Assembly: GCA_964448015.1 (NCBI GenBank)
Contig: CAYUUV010000023.1
Location: 1 to 15,672, forward strand
Direction of reading: 5' to 3'
Origin: JACKGS01 sp964448015
Lineage (GTDB): Bacteria > Patescibacteriota > Saccharimonadia > Saccharimonadales > UBA7683
Length of the DNA stretch: 15,672 bases
Positions 1 through 5,976 of the stretch are shown here, piece after piece. The position numbers and the translations under genes were made by a program. The notes beneath the pieces were generated by a model. It searched no databases and had not been told where the DNA came from. It worked only from the letters and a program-made list of their open reading frames with translations. Position 1 is the stretch's first letter. Each line of letters starts with the position of its first letter.

Positions 1-50
1 TTCGAACTCATCAGAGTAAATGCACATTTACTGAAACGAATCAGGCAGGT

Positions 51-83
51 GCCTGGGCTGTGCGGTGAACGCACTAGCCCGGC
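51..83 (-). terminator. Strong hairpin after the 109-residue gene
   Basis: The bases form a 13-pair stem: 51-53 with 81-83, 55-59 with 76-80, and 60-64 with 70-74, with one-base bulges at 54 and 75 and a GTGAA loop. It lies about 40 bases beyond the stop of the minus-strand gene at 121-450, where a terminator would be expected. No T-run follows on either strand, so a classical intrinsic terminator is not shown; an RNA-stability or other structured element is equally possible. Confidence 0.35.
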
Positions 84-120
84 AACTCTGCGGTGACATC
101 TTGATCTTGTGGGCGAAACC

Positions 121-450
121 CTAGATCAGCTGCTTGTGTCTGCGCCCTTGCTTCATGAGGTACACCTCACTTACGGTACCATCCGATTCTTGGTGTCCTA
201 TCTTGAAGGACTTGCCTTGAGTGATGATGGCACTAACCACGACTCTGTCGGGAGTGGTCATGGGCACCAGCGCGTAGCTGCGAGTTGCCATGATGCTCAC
301 TCCCTTGATGATGTTGTCCTCCCTGAGACTCCAGTGTTCTGTTCGTGTCAGGCTGTAGCTGAGTCCGTCGTTCATGATGATCTCGATGGTCTGACCGGGC
401 TTGAACCCGATCGTACTCAGGTTGATCGAAGTATCGGTTACGGTTCCCAT
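121..450 (-). CDS. Unknown small protein (109 aa)
   Basis: I do not recognise this protein. It has 109 residues, no membrane span and no signal peptide. Short alternating hydrophobic and polar stretches (for example TIEIIMNDGLSYSL near residues 21-34 and RVVVSAIITQGKSFKIG near 69-85) suggest a small beta-rich cytoplasmic fold. A basic tail (KQGRRHK) precedes the stop. The start is chosen because AGGAG lies about 7 bases before the ATG at 450. It diverges from trmD, leaving 118 bases between the two starts, so it is transcribed separately from the genes to its right. The overlapping plus-strand reading frame at 109-495 has no ribosome binding site and is treated as a shadow. What it does cannot be said from the sequence. 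Confidence 0.7.
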   Translation of the reverse strand: MGTVTDTSINLSTIGFKPGQTIEIIMNDGLSYSLTRTEHWSLREDNIIKGVSIMATRSYALVPMTTPDRVVVSAIITQGKSFKIGHQESDGTVSEVYLMKQGRRHKQLI

Positions 451-530
451 GTGACGCTCCTGATGTCTTGCAAGTTAGCGCTTGTGGTACAATAACGCGG
501 TTGCGATATCGTACTATAAAATACAAGAGA

Positions 531-559
531 TTGAACAATAAGTCAAGAGCTGCTAAACT
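531..559 (+). promoter_or_regulatory. Promoter of trmD, likely near-leaderless
   Basis: TTGAAC (531-536) and TAAACT (554-559) are 17 bases apart, and a TG at 551-552 gives an extended -10 box. Only 9 bases separate the -10 box from the trmD ATG at 569 and there is no Shine-Dalgarno site, so the transcript would begin at or within about 3 bases of the start codon. Confidence 0.5.
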
Positions 560-568
560 GTTAAGTAA

Positions 569-1240
569 ATGAAAATTCAAATAATTACTTTGTTTCCCGA
601 AATGTTCGAAGGCGTGTTCGGCACGTCTATGTTGTGGAAGGCGCAAAAAGAGGGAATTGTTGAATATTCCTGCGTGAATTTGCGTGATTTTGGCATTGGG
701 CCGCGCAAAACGGTTGATGATACGCCTTACGGTGGTGGTGATGGTATGGTTTTGATGGTTGAGCCGCTGCTGAAGGCGGTGGAGGCTGCTAAGAAGCTGA
801 GTCAAGAATCAAGAATCAAGGGTCAAGAAAAAGAAGAGCCGTTGGTGTTGCTCATGACCCCACGTGGCAAGCTGTATAAGCAGTCTGATGCAAAACGGTT
901 GGCTAGCTTGAATCGTGATGTAATCATCATCTGCGGGCGTTATGAAGGCTATGATGAGCGCATCACTTCGGTGGTTGATGAGCAGATTTGTATCGGTAAT
1001 TATGTGCTGACCGGTGGCGAGATTCCCGCTATGATCGTAACCGACAGCATTGTACGTTTATTACCTGGTGTACTGGGTGGTGAAACGTCCGCAGAAGTTG
1101 AAAGCTTTTACGAAGACGATCAATCTATTGAAGCGCCACAGTACACTCGCCCCGCAGAGTTCGGCGGCATGCAGGTTCCAGGGGTGCTACTGAGTGGTAA
1201 TCATGCAGAAATAGAAAAATGGCGTGCATCTGGCGAATAA
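569..1240 (+). CDS. trmD: tRNA (guanine-N1)-methyltransferase TrmD
   Basis: Methylates N1 of G37 in tRNAs from S-adenosylmethionine, preventing +1 frameshifting. The SPOUT-family signatures are clear: PYGGGDGMVL (residues 53-62), LLMTPRG (94-100), GRYEGYDER (123-131), IGNYVLTGGE (142-151, knot region), the RLLPGVLG stretch with Arg163 (equivalent to Arg154 of the E. coli enzyme), and QYTRP (191-195). Two points are odd. Where E. coli and Haemophilus have catalytic Asp169 in a DSF context, this protein reads ESF (Glu178). It also ends about 6 residues after the AEIEKWR motif, without the Arg-rich helix found in many homologues; at 223 residues it is at the short end of the family. An inserted polar linker (residues 77-90) is encoded by a 7-base tandem repeat. 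The gene stands alone, without the rpsP-rimM-rplS context seen in many bacteria. Identity is certain; the effect of the changes is not known. Confidence 0.96.
   Translation: MKIQIITLFPEMFEGVFGTSMLWKAQKEGIVEYSCVNLRDFGIGPRKTVDDTPYGGGDGMVLMVEPLLKAVEAAKKLSQESRIKGQEKEEPLVLLMTPRGKLYKQSDAKRLASLNRDVIIICGRYEGYDERITSVVDEQICIGNYVLTGGEIPAMIVTDSIVRLLPGVLGGETSAEVESFYEDDQSIEAPQYTRPAEFGGMQVPGVLLSGNHAEIEKWRASGE
802..829 (+). repeat. Four tandem 7-base units inside trmD
   Basis: Four consecutive units read TCAAGAA, TCAAGAA, TCAAGGG, TCAAGAA. They encode the polar linker QESRIKGQE between the first conserved block and the LLMTPRG motif. The unit length is not a multiple of three, so gain or loss of one unit would shift the frame. 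Confidence 0.85.
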
Positions 1241-1250
1241 GTCAATAAAG

Positions 1251-1259
1251 TGTTAGAAT
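1251..1259 (+). promoter_or_regulatory. Extended -10 box before the 222-residue gene
   Basis: TGTTAGAAT contains TG followed by the hexamer TAGAAT (1254-1259), 9 bases before the ATG at 1269 and 11 bases after the trmD stop. No Shine-Dalgarno site lies between, so a leaderless transcript is likely. A -35 match at the right distance is poor (TGGCGA, 1231-1236). Confidence 0.45.
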
Positions 1260-1268
1260 ACTGTAACT

Positions 1269-1937
1269 ATGGTTTTTGAACTGATTGTTGATGGTGAAGC
1301 ACAAACTCCTAAGCGTGGGGTGTATGAGGACTTTGCTCACGTTATTACATCGGGTGAGGTAACCGACATAACCCAGACGGCATTCACGCAGCTGCTTGGA
1401 GAAGCGGTTGAGTATTCTTTACCACCGCTGACCGCAACAGTTGCGGTAACTGTAGATGGCGGGGAGGCTGGCCATTGTACGGTGCAGGAGTATACTGGAC
1501 CGAACCGAGAGGTTGCTCGATTACTGTATGTTCATACAAACTTTCCTCGCTATTTAACACAGTATTGCCCTGAGATACGCTCGAGTAGCGAAGCGGTGCA
1601 GGTGGCTGCTGTGTATGCGCGGGCGTGTGACGTGGTAGCTGGTGCACTTTCTCGATCAAGAATGAGACGACACGGTGATGGAGGTATGCGTTTTTCTGCT
1701 ACCATGGTAGACAAATATTGGCCGCTGGATTACAGAAGTGGCAACGTTAGCCTTGTACACCGTGCGGCGGGCACCGTAACGCTCATGGCAATGGGGCAGG
1801 ACGATGTAGATATTACGCAAGCTGCCCCCTATCAACCCCATATTGCGGGCTTGATGAACCCTCTGCCACCTCGCGGCTACGGGCATGAACAGGGGTTCAA
1901 TAGATTATCCACTGCATTATTGTCTGCCAGTCAGTAA
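1269..1937 (+). CDS. Unknown protein (222 aa), after trmD
   Basis: I do not recognise this 222-residue protein. It has no signal peptide and no membrane span. The first 70 residues look like alternating strands and helices, including a hydrophobic strand TATVAVTVDGG near residues 55-65. The middle (about 105-135) is a helix rich in Ala and Val, ending in an Arg-rich turn (SRSRMRR). The C-terminal part is rich in His, Pro and Gly. It lies 28 bases after trmD but has its own extended -10 box, so it can be transcribed alone or by read-through. It is followed by two hairpins and a T-rich stretch. The long open frame with plausible composition supports a real gene; antisense frames at 1384-1659 and 1656-1886 lack starts with ribosome binding sites. 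Function unknown; probably cytoplasmic. Confidence 0.65.
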   Translation: MVFELIVDGEAQTPKRGVYEDFAHVITSGEVTDITQTAFTQLLGEAVEYSLPPLTATVAVTVDGGEAGHCTVQEYTGPNREVARLLYVHTNFPRYLTQYCPEIRSSSEAVQVAAVYARACDVVAGALSRSRMRRHGDGGMRFSATMVDKYWPLDYRSGNVSLVHRAAGTVTLMAMGQDDVDITQAAPYQPHIAGLMNPLPPRGYGHEQGFNRLSTALLSASQ

Positions 1938-1962
1938 ATTACAAAGGATGTATGTACAAAGT

Positions 1963-1992
1963 GAAGAACGACCCGATGAAAGGTCGTTCTTC
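1963..1992 (+). terminator. Perfect 11-pair hairpin after the 222-residue gene
   Basis: Bases 1963-1973 pair perfectly with 1982-1992 around an 8-base loop, starting 26 bases after the stop codon. The bases that follow are TATATAAA rather than a T-run, so termination may depend on the second hairpin downstream, or the stem may act as an RNA 3' stabiliser. Confidence 0.5.
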
Positions 1993-2012
1993 TATATAAA
2001 TAAGTTGTTGTG

Positions 2013-2064
2013 GTGGTTAAGCTTGAACCACAGGAACGAGTTTTTGTTTTTCGTTTTTGTTTTC
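2013..2064 (+). terminator. Hairpin plus T-rich tail, rho-independent type
   Basis: GTGGTT (2013-2018) pairs with AACCAC (2026-2031) around a 7-base loop. From 2041 a stretch of about 25 bases is almost all T with a few G and C. This is the most terminator-like element downstream of the 222-residue gene. The rest of the gap up to 2180 holds further T-rich sequence and an imperfect palindrome at 2147-2162 that could end the minus-strand sodC transcript. Confidence 0.5.
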
Positions 2065-2180
2065 CTATGAGCTTGTATCAATAGTATCAACTACACAAGC
2101 AGTTTGTAAAGTATTTTTTATTACTTTTTTCTTACGTTACGCATCACACTACCGGTGGTGTATGTATGTCGAGTAGAACA

Positions 2181-2711
2181 CTAGATGGCCGCAATCGTGC
2201 CGCAGGCAAGGCGGGGGCCGCCACTGTGGCCAGAGCCTGATTCACCAGGGGTGTGTGGATCTTCACCAGCATGAATCATCAGGGAGGTGCCTTCAGGAGC
2301 AGATTCTTTACCCAGTAGCGAAACGGGTCCCTCAGAAAGCGTGACTCGAGTCGTGAGAGCCTCTAATACGCCTTCACCAGCCTCGTTGATTGTAATACCC
2401 GGCAGGTCCCCGGCGTGATACCCGTGATTTGCATCTGGGTCAGTATTGCCGCTTGGTCCCGGATCAAAGTGCCCGCCGGCACATTTAAATCCATCACAGT
2501 CGCAAGCAGCCCGTTCGTGAAAATGCACGGCATGCCGGCCGGGTGTGAGTATGGCGGGATCGCCTTTTAGTTCTATGCGAATGTGTACATACTGCGCGTC
2601 GTCAAGGCTGTATTCTTTCAGTAGCGCTGTCCCGTGCACGCCAGGACCCTTCAGGGTGGCACTGGCTTGTGCAGTTATGGTGCTGTTTGCTGCTTGTAAT
2701 GTGACCTTCAT
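2181..2711 (-). CDS. sodC: Cu/Zn superoxide dismutase, no signal peptide
   Basis: Converts superoxide to oxygen and hydrogen peroxide. The Cu/Zn SOD pattern is complete: HFH (His63, His65) and His147 (IHAGED) for copper, His81 (GGHFDPG) as the bridging ligand, His96, His99 and Asp102 (NHGYHAGDLP) for zinc, active-site Arg167 and Cys170 (GGPRLACG), with a partner Cys at 70, 72 or 77. The zinc ligands His96 and His99 are only three residues apart, closer than in bovine SOD1 (nine). At 176 residues the length is normal for a bacterial enzyme. Most bacterial SodC proteins are exported, yet here AGGAG lies 6 bases before the ATG at 2711 and the protein starts directly with the mature fold, so it appears cytoplasmic. 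It lies 39 bases downstream of the beta-lactamase-fold gene on the same strand and has its own extended -10 box. Confidence 0.93.
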   Translation of the reverse strand: MKVTLQAANSTITAQASATLKGPGVHGTALLKEYSLDDAQYVHIRIELKGDPAILTPGRHAVHFHERAACDCDGFKCAGGHFDPGPSGNTDPDANHGYHAGDLPGITINEAGEGVLEALTTRVTLSEGPVSLLGKESAPEGTSLMIHAGEDPHTPGESGSGHSGGPRLACGTIAAI

Positions 2712-2738
2712 GTTTTCTCCTGCATTAGTTCTGACACT

Positions 2739-2747
2739 ACTATACCA
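2739..2747 (-). promoter_or_regulatory. Extended -10 box of sodC
   Basis: On the minus strand the bases read TGGTATAGT, a TGn element joined to TATAGT, directly after the stop of the upstream gene. It would give a leader of about 20 bases that includes the AGGAG site. No good -35 box is visible, as is usual for extended -10 promoters. Confidence 0.4.
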
Positions 2748-2750
2748 ATT

Positions 2751-3683
2751 TTATGTTTGTGGCGTGGGGGTGATTTTGTAGATTGTTTCAATGACCGCTT
2801 GGGTAATTGAGCGAATCAGGGCGGTTCGGTTTGTGTAGTTCGCCGTTGTTTCAACCCCACCTTTGGTATAGATTGCCAGTGCGATTGGTCTATTCTGGAA
2901 GTCTATAATTGCAATGTCGTGCAGACGGTCTTCGAGCTGCCCATACTTGTGATACAGGGTGGCATCTTGGGGTGCTGCTTTTGGAATCATTGATTCATTA
3001 TTAGTCTGCTGCATGTATGAAAGTAAAAGAGTGGTGTGTTCTTCGTTCAGTAGTTCGCGCCGGTACAGTTTTTGCATTAAAAGAGCTGCGTCACTGGCAG
3101 TAATAATATTTTCTTTTGCTTTAAAAGAACTGAGTTGTATTTGTGCGGCATATTTTTCTAACTGAGTGTAGGTGATGCGCTGGTTGAGCGTGTACCAGGC
3201 ATCATTATTACTTTGGTTAATCATAAGTTTGAGAAGTTGTTTTGATTCGGTGTTTAATTTACGTTTTCCGGTTTCGACTTCGTGTAAAAATGCAGTAGCA
3301 GTCAGCACTTTTGTGGTGCTGGCGGCAACGAAGGCTTCTTGAACACCGTAATTGACTTTGGTATTTGTGCCAATGTCTATAACGGTGACTGCAATGTCTA
3401 CCGAAGAATTTTCAGTAACCAGTGTGTCAATGCGTTGCTGCAGAGTGGTCCATTCCTGGGATGCAATTGGTTCAACTTGAATTTCCGGTTTCGTGCTTTT
3501 GGCAGCTTTTGCACTTGCATTCGTTGTACGTTGATTGTTTGTTGCGGCATCCTGGCCGCGCCAGAAGTATATAACCACGCAAGCAACAGCTAACAGAAGA
3601 CACAATACAGGCCATCCTCGCCAAGGAGTCTTTGGGGGTGCTTGACGCGCCCGAGGTTTATAATTTCGATAACGATCCACCAT
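2751..3683 (-). CDS. Membrane-anchored beta-lactamase-fold serine hydrolase
   Basis: Resembles the class A beta-lactamase/transpeptidase-like superfamily. A basic N-terminus (residues 1-23) is followed by one membrane span (about 24-41), a Ser/Thr/Lys-rich linker (42-72) and an outer catalytic domain. The nucleophile motif SxxK is Ser122-Thr-Thr-Lys125, the SxN motif is Ser158-Asn-Asn160, and the position of the KTG motif is KYG (246-248, HKYGQLED). I cannot find the ExxLN omega-loop motif of true class A beta-lactamases, so antibiotic hydrolysis is doubtful; a role in cell-wall peptide cleavage or binding is a reasonable alternative. The start ATG lies 12 bases after an extended -10 box. The 3' end is 39 bases before sodC, so read-through into sodC is possible. 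Family confident, substrate unknown. Confidence 0.8.
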   Translation of the reverse strand: MVDRYRNYKPRARQAPPKTPWRGWPVLCLLLAVACVVIYFWRGQDAATNNQRTTNASAKAAKSTKPEIQVEPIASQEWTTLQQRIDTLVTENSSVDIAVTVIDIGTNTKVNYGVQEAFVAASTTKVLTATAFLHEVETGKRKLNTESKQLLKLMINQSNNDAWYTLNQRITYTQLEKYAAQIQLSSFKAKENIITASDAALLMQKLYRRELLNEEHTTLLLSYMQQTNNESMIPKAAPQDATLYHKYGQLEDRLHDIAIIDFQNRPIALAIYTKGGVETTANYTNRTALIRSITQAVIETIYKITPTPQT

Positions 3684-3695
3684 AGGGCATTCTCT

Positions 3696-3704
3696 ATTAT
3701 ACCA
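3696..3704 (-). promoter_or_regulatory. Extended -10 box of the serine hydrolase gene
   Basis: On the minus strand the bases read TGGTATAAT, a perfect extended -10 box. The expected transcription start is near 3690. An out-of-frame ATG lies exactly there (3690-3688) and the in-frame start lies at 3683, so the leader is at most about 7 bases and no Shine-Dalgarno site fits. Confidence 0.55.
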
Positions 3705-3757
3705 AACTAAAGGGTCAGAAAACGCTCACTATGGTGTGTTCTCAGCTTAGTCACAGC

Positions 3758-4774
3758 TTAGCCATACTGCTTGAGTAAATCGTCGTCAGTTGGTGCCTTC
3801 AGTGGTTTTTTGCCAGTAATTTCATAACGATTACCTGTCAGGCTTGATTCAATGTAATCTTCGTTCAGTAGATTGATAAATATATTGAGATCTTTACTGT
3901 CCATAATAATAATTGCACCGTTATCATCGGTCATCAGCGGTAGCTCTAACTCTTCCGCATGAGTGATCAGGGCTTGCTGCTTAATACCAACCGGATCAAC
4001 CTTCTGCAGTTTATTCACAAGAGACTTCTTACCCTTTACCATTTCTGCCATGGTCTGATTTTCAGTGATAGAAAGTCTAAAGTGTTGCGCGATCAATTTC
4101 ATTTTTGTATCGGCAATAGTGTACTTTTTCGCGTCGTAGCCGAAAATACTACTGAGTTTTGCAGGATTAAATACGTAGATATCATTTTCAAGCACTAAAA
4201 GCTGGTTGTCGGCTGGAATACGCATAGAACCTTCGGCGTCGTAGGGTACAAATTTACCACCTCTCAGCATCCAGGAATCGGTTCCCTTCATAATTACACT
4301 TTGCGGCAACGCTTTAATAACGTAAAACGATTTTTTGATTGAAGGGTGAGAACAGCGCACGACCACACCTTTCATACGCTTGAAGTCATGATCTGCTTCT
4401 ACGAATGGTTCAATTTCATGTTCTTGGGTTTTCAGCCAATTCAGAAGCATCTGGGCATTTTCAACGTTGCTCAGTTTCGTGCGTTGCAGAACATTCTTAT
4501 CAGCTTCAGCCTCTTCGAAATCGCGTACTAACAAGCCGTATTCTGCGCCGTCAAGAATGTATTCAACAATGGCATCAAGAAAAAGTGGCTCAAACTGCTT
4601 GCGTAGTTCTTTGGCAAGCTGTGTTTTATACACCACAAAATTTTTACTAAATAAAAATAGCTCCATATGGAGTTCTTCTTTAATTGAAACCAGATTATTG
4701 GCCCATAAAAATATATCTGATCGGGGTGATTCATCGTTCTGTTTTGCAGGAATATTGTTTACTGTTTCTTCCAA
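3758..4774 (-). CDS. KwaB-like protein (DUF4868), solitary
   Basis: The 338-residue protein resembles KwaB (DUF4868) of the two-gene Kiwa anti-phage system, in which KwaB is the cytoplasmic partner of the membrane protein KwaA. The basis is the layout: an N-terminal half with a VxRCSHPSIKKSFYVIKAL segment (about 140-156), a strand pattern around LLVLENDIYVFNPAKLSSIFGY (about 194-215), and a C-terminal block in which NLLNEDYIESSLTGNRYEI precedes the end. No membrane span or signal is present. The start is TTG at 4774, supported by GGAG 7 bases upstream; the first ATG would remove 36 residues. A -10-like TAGAAT lies at 4826-4821. No kwaA-like gene adjoins it: the neighbours are a serine hydrolase and a divergent ABC transporter. 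Family assignment is from memory of the pattern and is moderate; a defence role is inference. Confidence 0.6.
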   Translation of the reverse strand: MEETVNNIPAKQNDESPRSDIFLWANNLVSIKEELHMELFLFSKNFVVYKTQLAKELRKQFEPLFLDAIVEYILDGAEYGLLVRDFEEAEADKNVLQRTKLSNVENAQMLLNWLKTQEHEIEPFVEADHDFKRMKGVVVRCSHPSIKKSFYVIKALPQSVIMKGTDSWMLRGGKFVPYDAEGSMRIPADNQLLVLENDIYVFNPAKLSSIFGYDAKKYTIADTKMKLIAQHFRLSITENQTMAEMVKGKKSLVNKLQKVDPVGIKQQALITHAEELELPLMTDDNGAIIIMDSKDLNIFINLLNEDYIESSLTGNRYEITGKKPLKAPTDDDLLKQYG

Positions 4775-4960
4775 GGCGGTTCTCCGTATTTAGCGTATTA
4801 TGATGCGTGCAACGAAATCTATTCTATCGCAGATTTTCTTATGCTAACGTTGTAAAATTTAATCGATCACTGCATGGGGCAAGTTGGCGCCAGTATCCTG
4901 GTTAGTATTTTCTGAAAGGCTTCAGTAGTGCAATTGCAAAAATTTCCGTGAGATAGTTCG

Positions 4961-4969
4961 TGGTACACT
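4961..4969 (+). promoter_or_regulatory. Extended -10 box before the ABC transporter operon
   Basis: TGGTACACT (TGn plus TACACT at 4964-4969) precedes the ATP-binding gene by 35 bases, leaving room for a leader carrying the GGAG site at about 4994-4997. No convincing -35 box is present. The 230-base gap between the divergent KwaB-like gene and this operon shows no other clear element. Confidence 0.4.
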
Positions 4970-5004
4970 AAAAAGACCAAGAAGATAAATTTTACGGAGA
5001 CCAT

Positions 5005-5976
5005 ATGGCACATCAATTCGCTGTCGAGGCAAAAAATATTAAAAAGTCGTATGGCGAACTTGCGGTACTCAAAGGCATTACGTTTCAGGTAGAACGGGGC
5101 ACAATGTTGGCGCTACTGGGACCGAACGGCGCGGGTAAAACAACCACCGTTCGCATACTGAGTACGTTATTGAAGTTTGAGGGCGGCCGGGCATTGGTGG
5201 AAGGGCATGACGTCGCAAAAGATGCCGATGCTGTTCGTCGAGTCATTGGATTAACCGGACAATCCGCAGCAGTTGATGAATTACTGACGGGACGTGAGAA
5301 TCTGGTGATGATGGGACGACTGTATCGACTAACAGCAAAAAGTGCGAAGGCTCGCGCCGAAGAATTACTGCACGAATTTGATCTTATGAAAGCAGCAAAT
5401 CGACCGGCAAAAACCTACTCGGGTGGTATGCGTAGGCGCCTTGATCTTGCGGTAAGCTTGATTTCAACTCCTCCAGTGATCTTCTTAGATGAACCGACTA
5501 CCGGTCTTGATCCGCGGTCTCGCTTGGCAATGTGGGCAATTATTAAAAATCTAATGGCCAACGGGACGACGATTCTCTTGACGACACAGTATCTTGAAGA
5601 AGCTGATCAGCTTGCCGATAAAATTGTCGTAATTGACAACGGCCGGGTAATTGCCGAAGGAACCGCCAAACAGTTGAAGAGTAAGATTGGTAAAGACCGG
5701 CTTGAGCTGACCTTTGCACATACCGCCGACTTGCATGAGGCTGTTGCGGTACTGGGGAAGAAAGTTGTGGATTCGAATGAAAAAGAATGTACGGTTTCAA
5801 TTGCCATACAAGATACCAATAAAGACGTACGAACTACACTGGATGCCTTGGAAAAATCAAAGATTCGCATTGTCTCAATGGCTGTGCATAAACCGACGCT
5901 TGATGATGTTTTTCTGGCATTAACTGGTAAGCAGAAAAATACCGCAAAGGCGAAAACGCAGAAAGGGACAAAATAA
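5005..5976 (+). CDS. DrrA-type ABC transporter ATP-binding protein
   Basis: Hydrolyses ATP to drive the ABC-2 permease encoded next to it. Motifs in order: Walker A GPNGAGKTT (39-47), Q-loop Gln86 in TGQSAAVDELLTGREN, signature YSGGMRRR (138-145), Walker B VIFLDEPTTGLD (158-169), and LLTTQ with Gln195 at the usual H-loop His. The AAVDE-LTGREN stretch and the Gln at the H-loop both match the daunorubicin-resistance DrrA subfamily, which usually exports drugs or lipids. A C-terminal extension (about 225-323) is a regulatory-type domain followed by a Lys-rich tail. The start ATG follows GGAG with 7 bases between. Its stop TAA overlaps the ATG of the permease by one base, indicating translational coupling. 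The cargo cannot be told from the sequence. Confidence 0.93.
   Translation: MAHQFAVEAKNIKKSYGELAVLKGITFQVERGTMLALLGPNGAGKTTTVRILSTLLKFEGGRALVEGHDVAKDADAVRRVIGLTGQSAAVDELLTGRENLVMMGRLYRLTAKSAKARAEELLHEFDLMKAANRPAKTYSGGMRRRLDLAVSLISTPPVIFLDEPTTGLDPRSRLAMWAIIKNLMANGTTILLTTQYLEEADQLADKIVVIDNGRVIAEGTAKQLKSKIGKDRLELTFAHTADLHEAVAVLGKKVVDSNEKECTVSIAIQDTNKDVRTTLDALEKSKIRIVSMAVHKPTLDDVFLALTGKQKNTAKAKTQKGTK

Noticed and set aside
109..495. Plus-strand open frame of 128 codons opposite the first small gene
   Set aside because: It starts without a ribosome binding site, and the minus-strand frame has AGGAG before its ATG and a more protein-like composition.
233..805. Minus-strand open frame of 190 codons across the trmD promoter and start
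   Set aside because: It overlaps the promoter and the 5' third of trmD, which is certain, and its translation is low-complexity and His/Asn/Arg-rich, as in a shadow frame.
2545..2781. Plus-strand open frame with a hydrophobic C-terminus
   Set aside because: It lies opposite the sodC start, which has complete metal-binding motifs on the other strand.
5583..5595. Loss of the H-loop His in the ABC ATPase as a defect
   Set aside because: Gln at this position (LLTTQ) is normal for the DrrA subfamily, so it is a family trait and not a damaged transporter.
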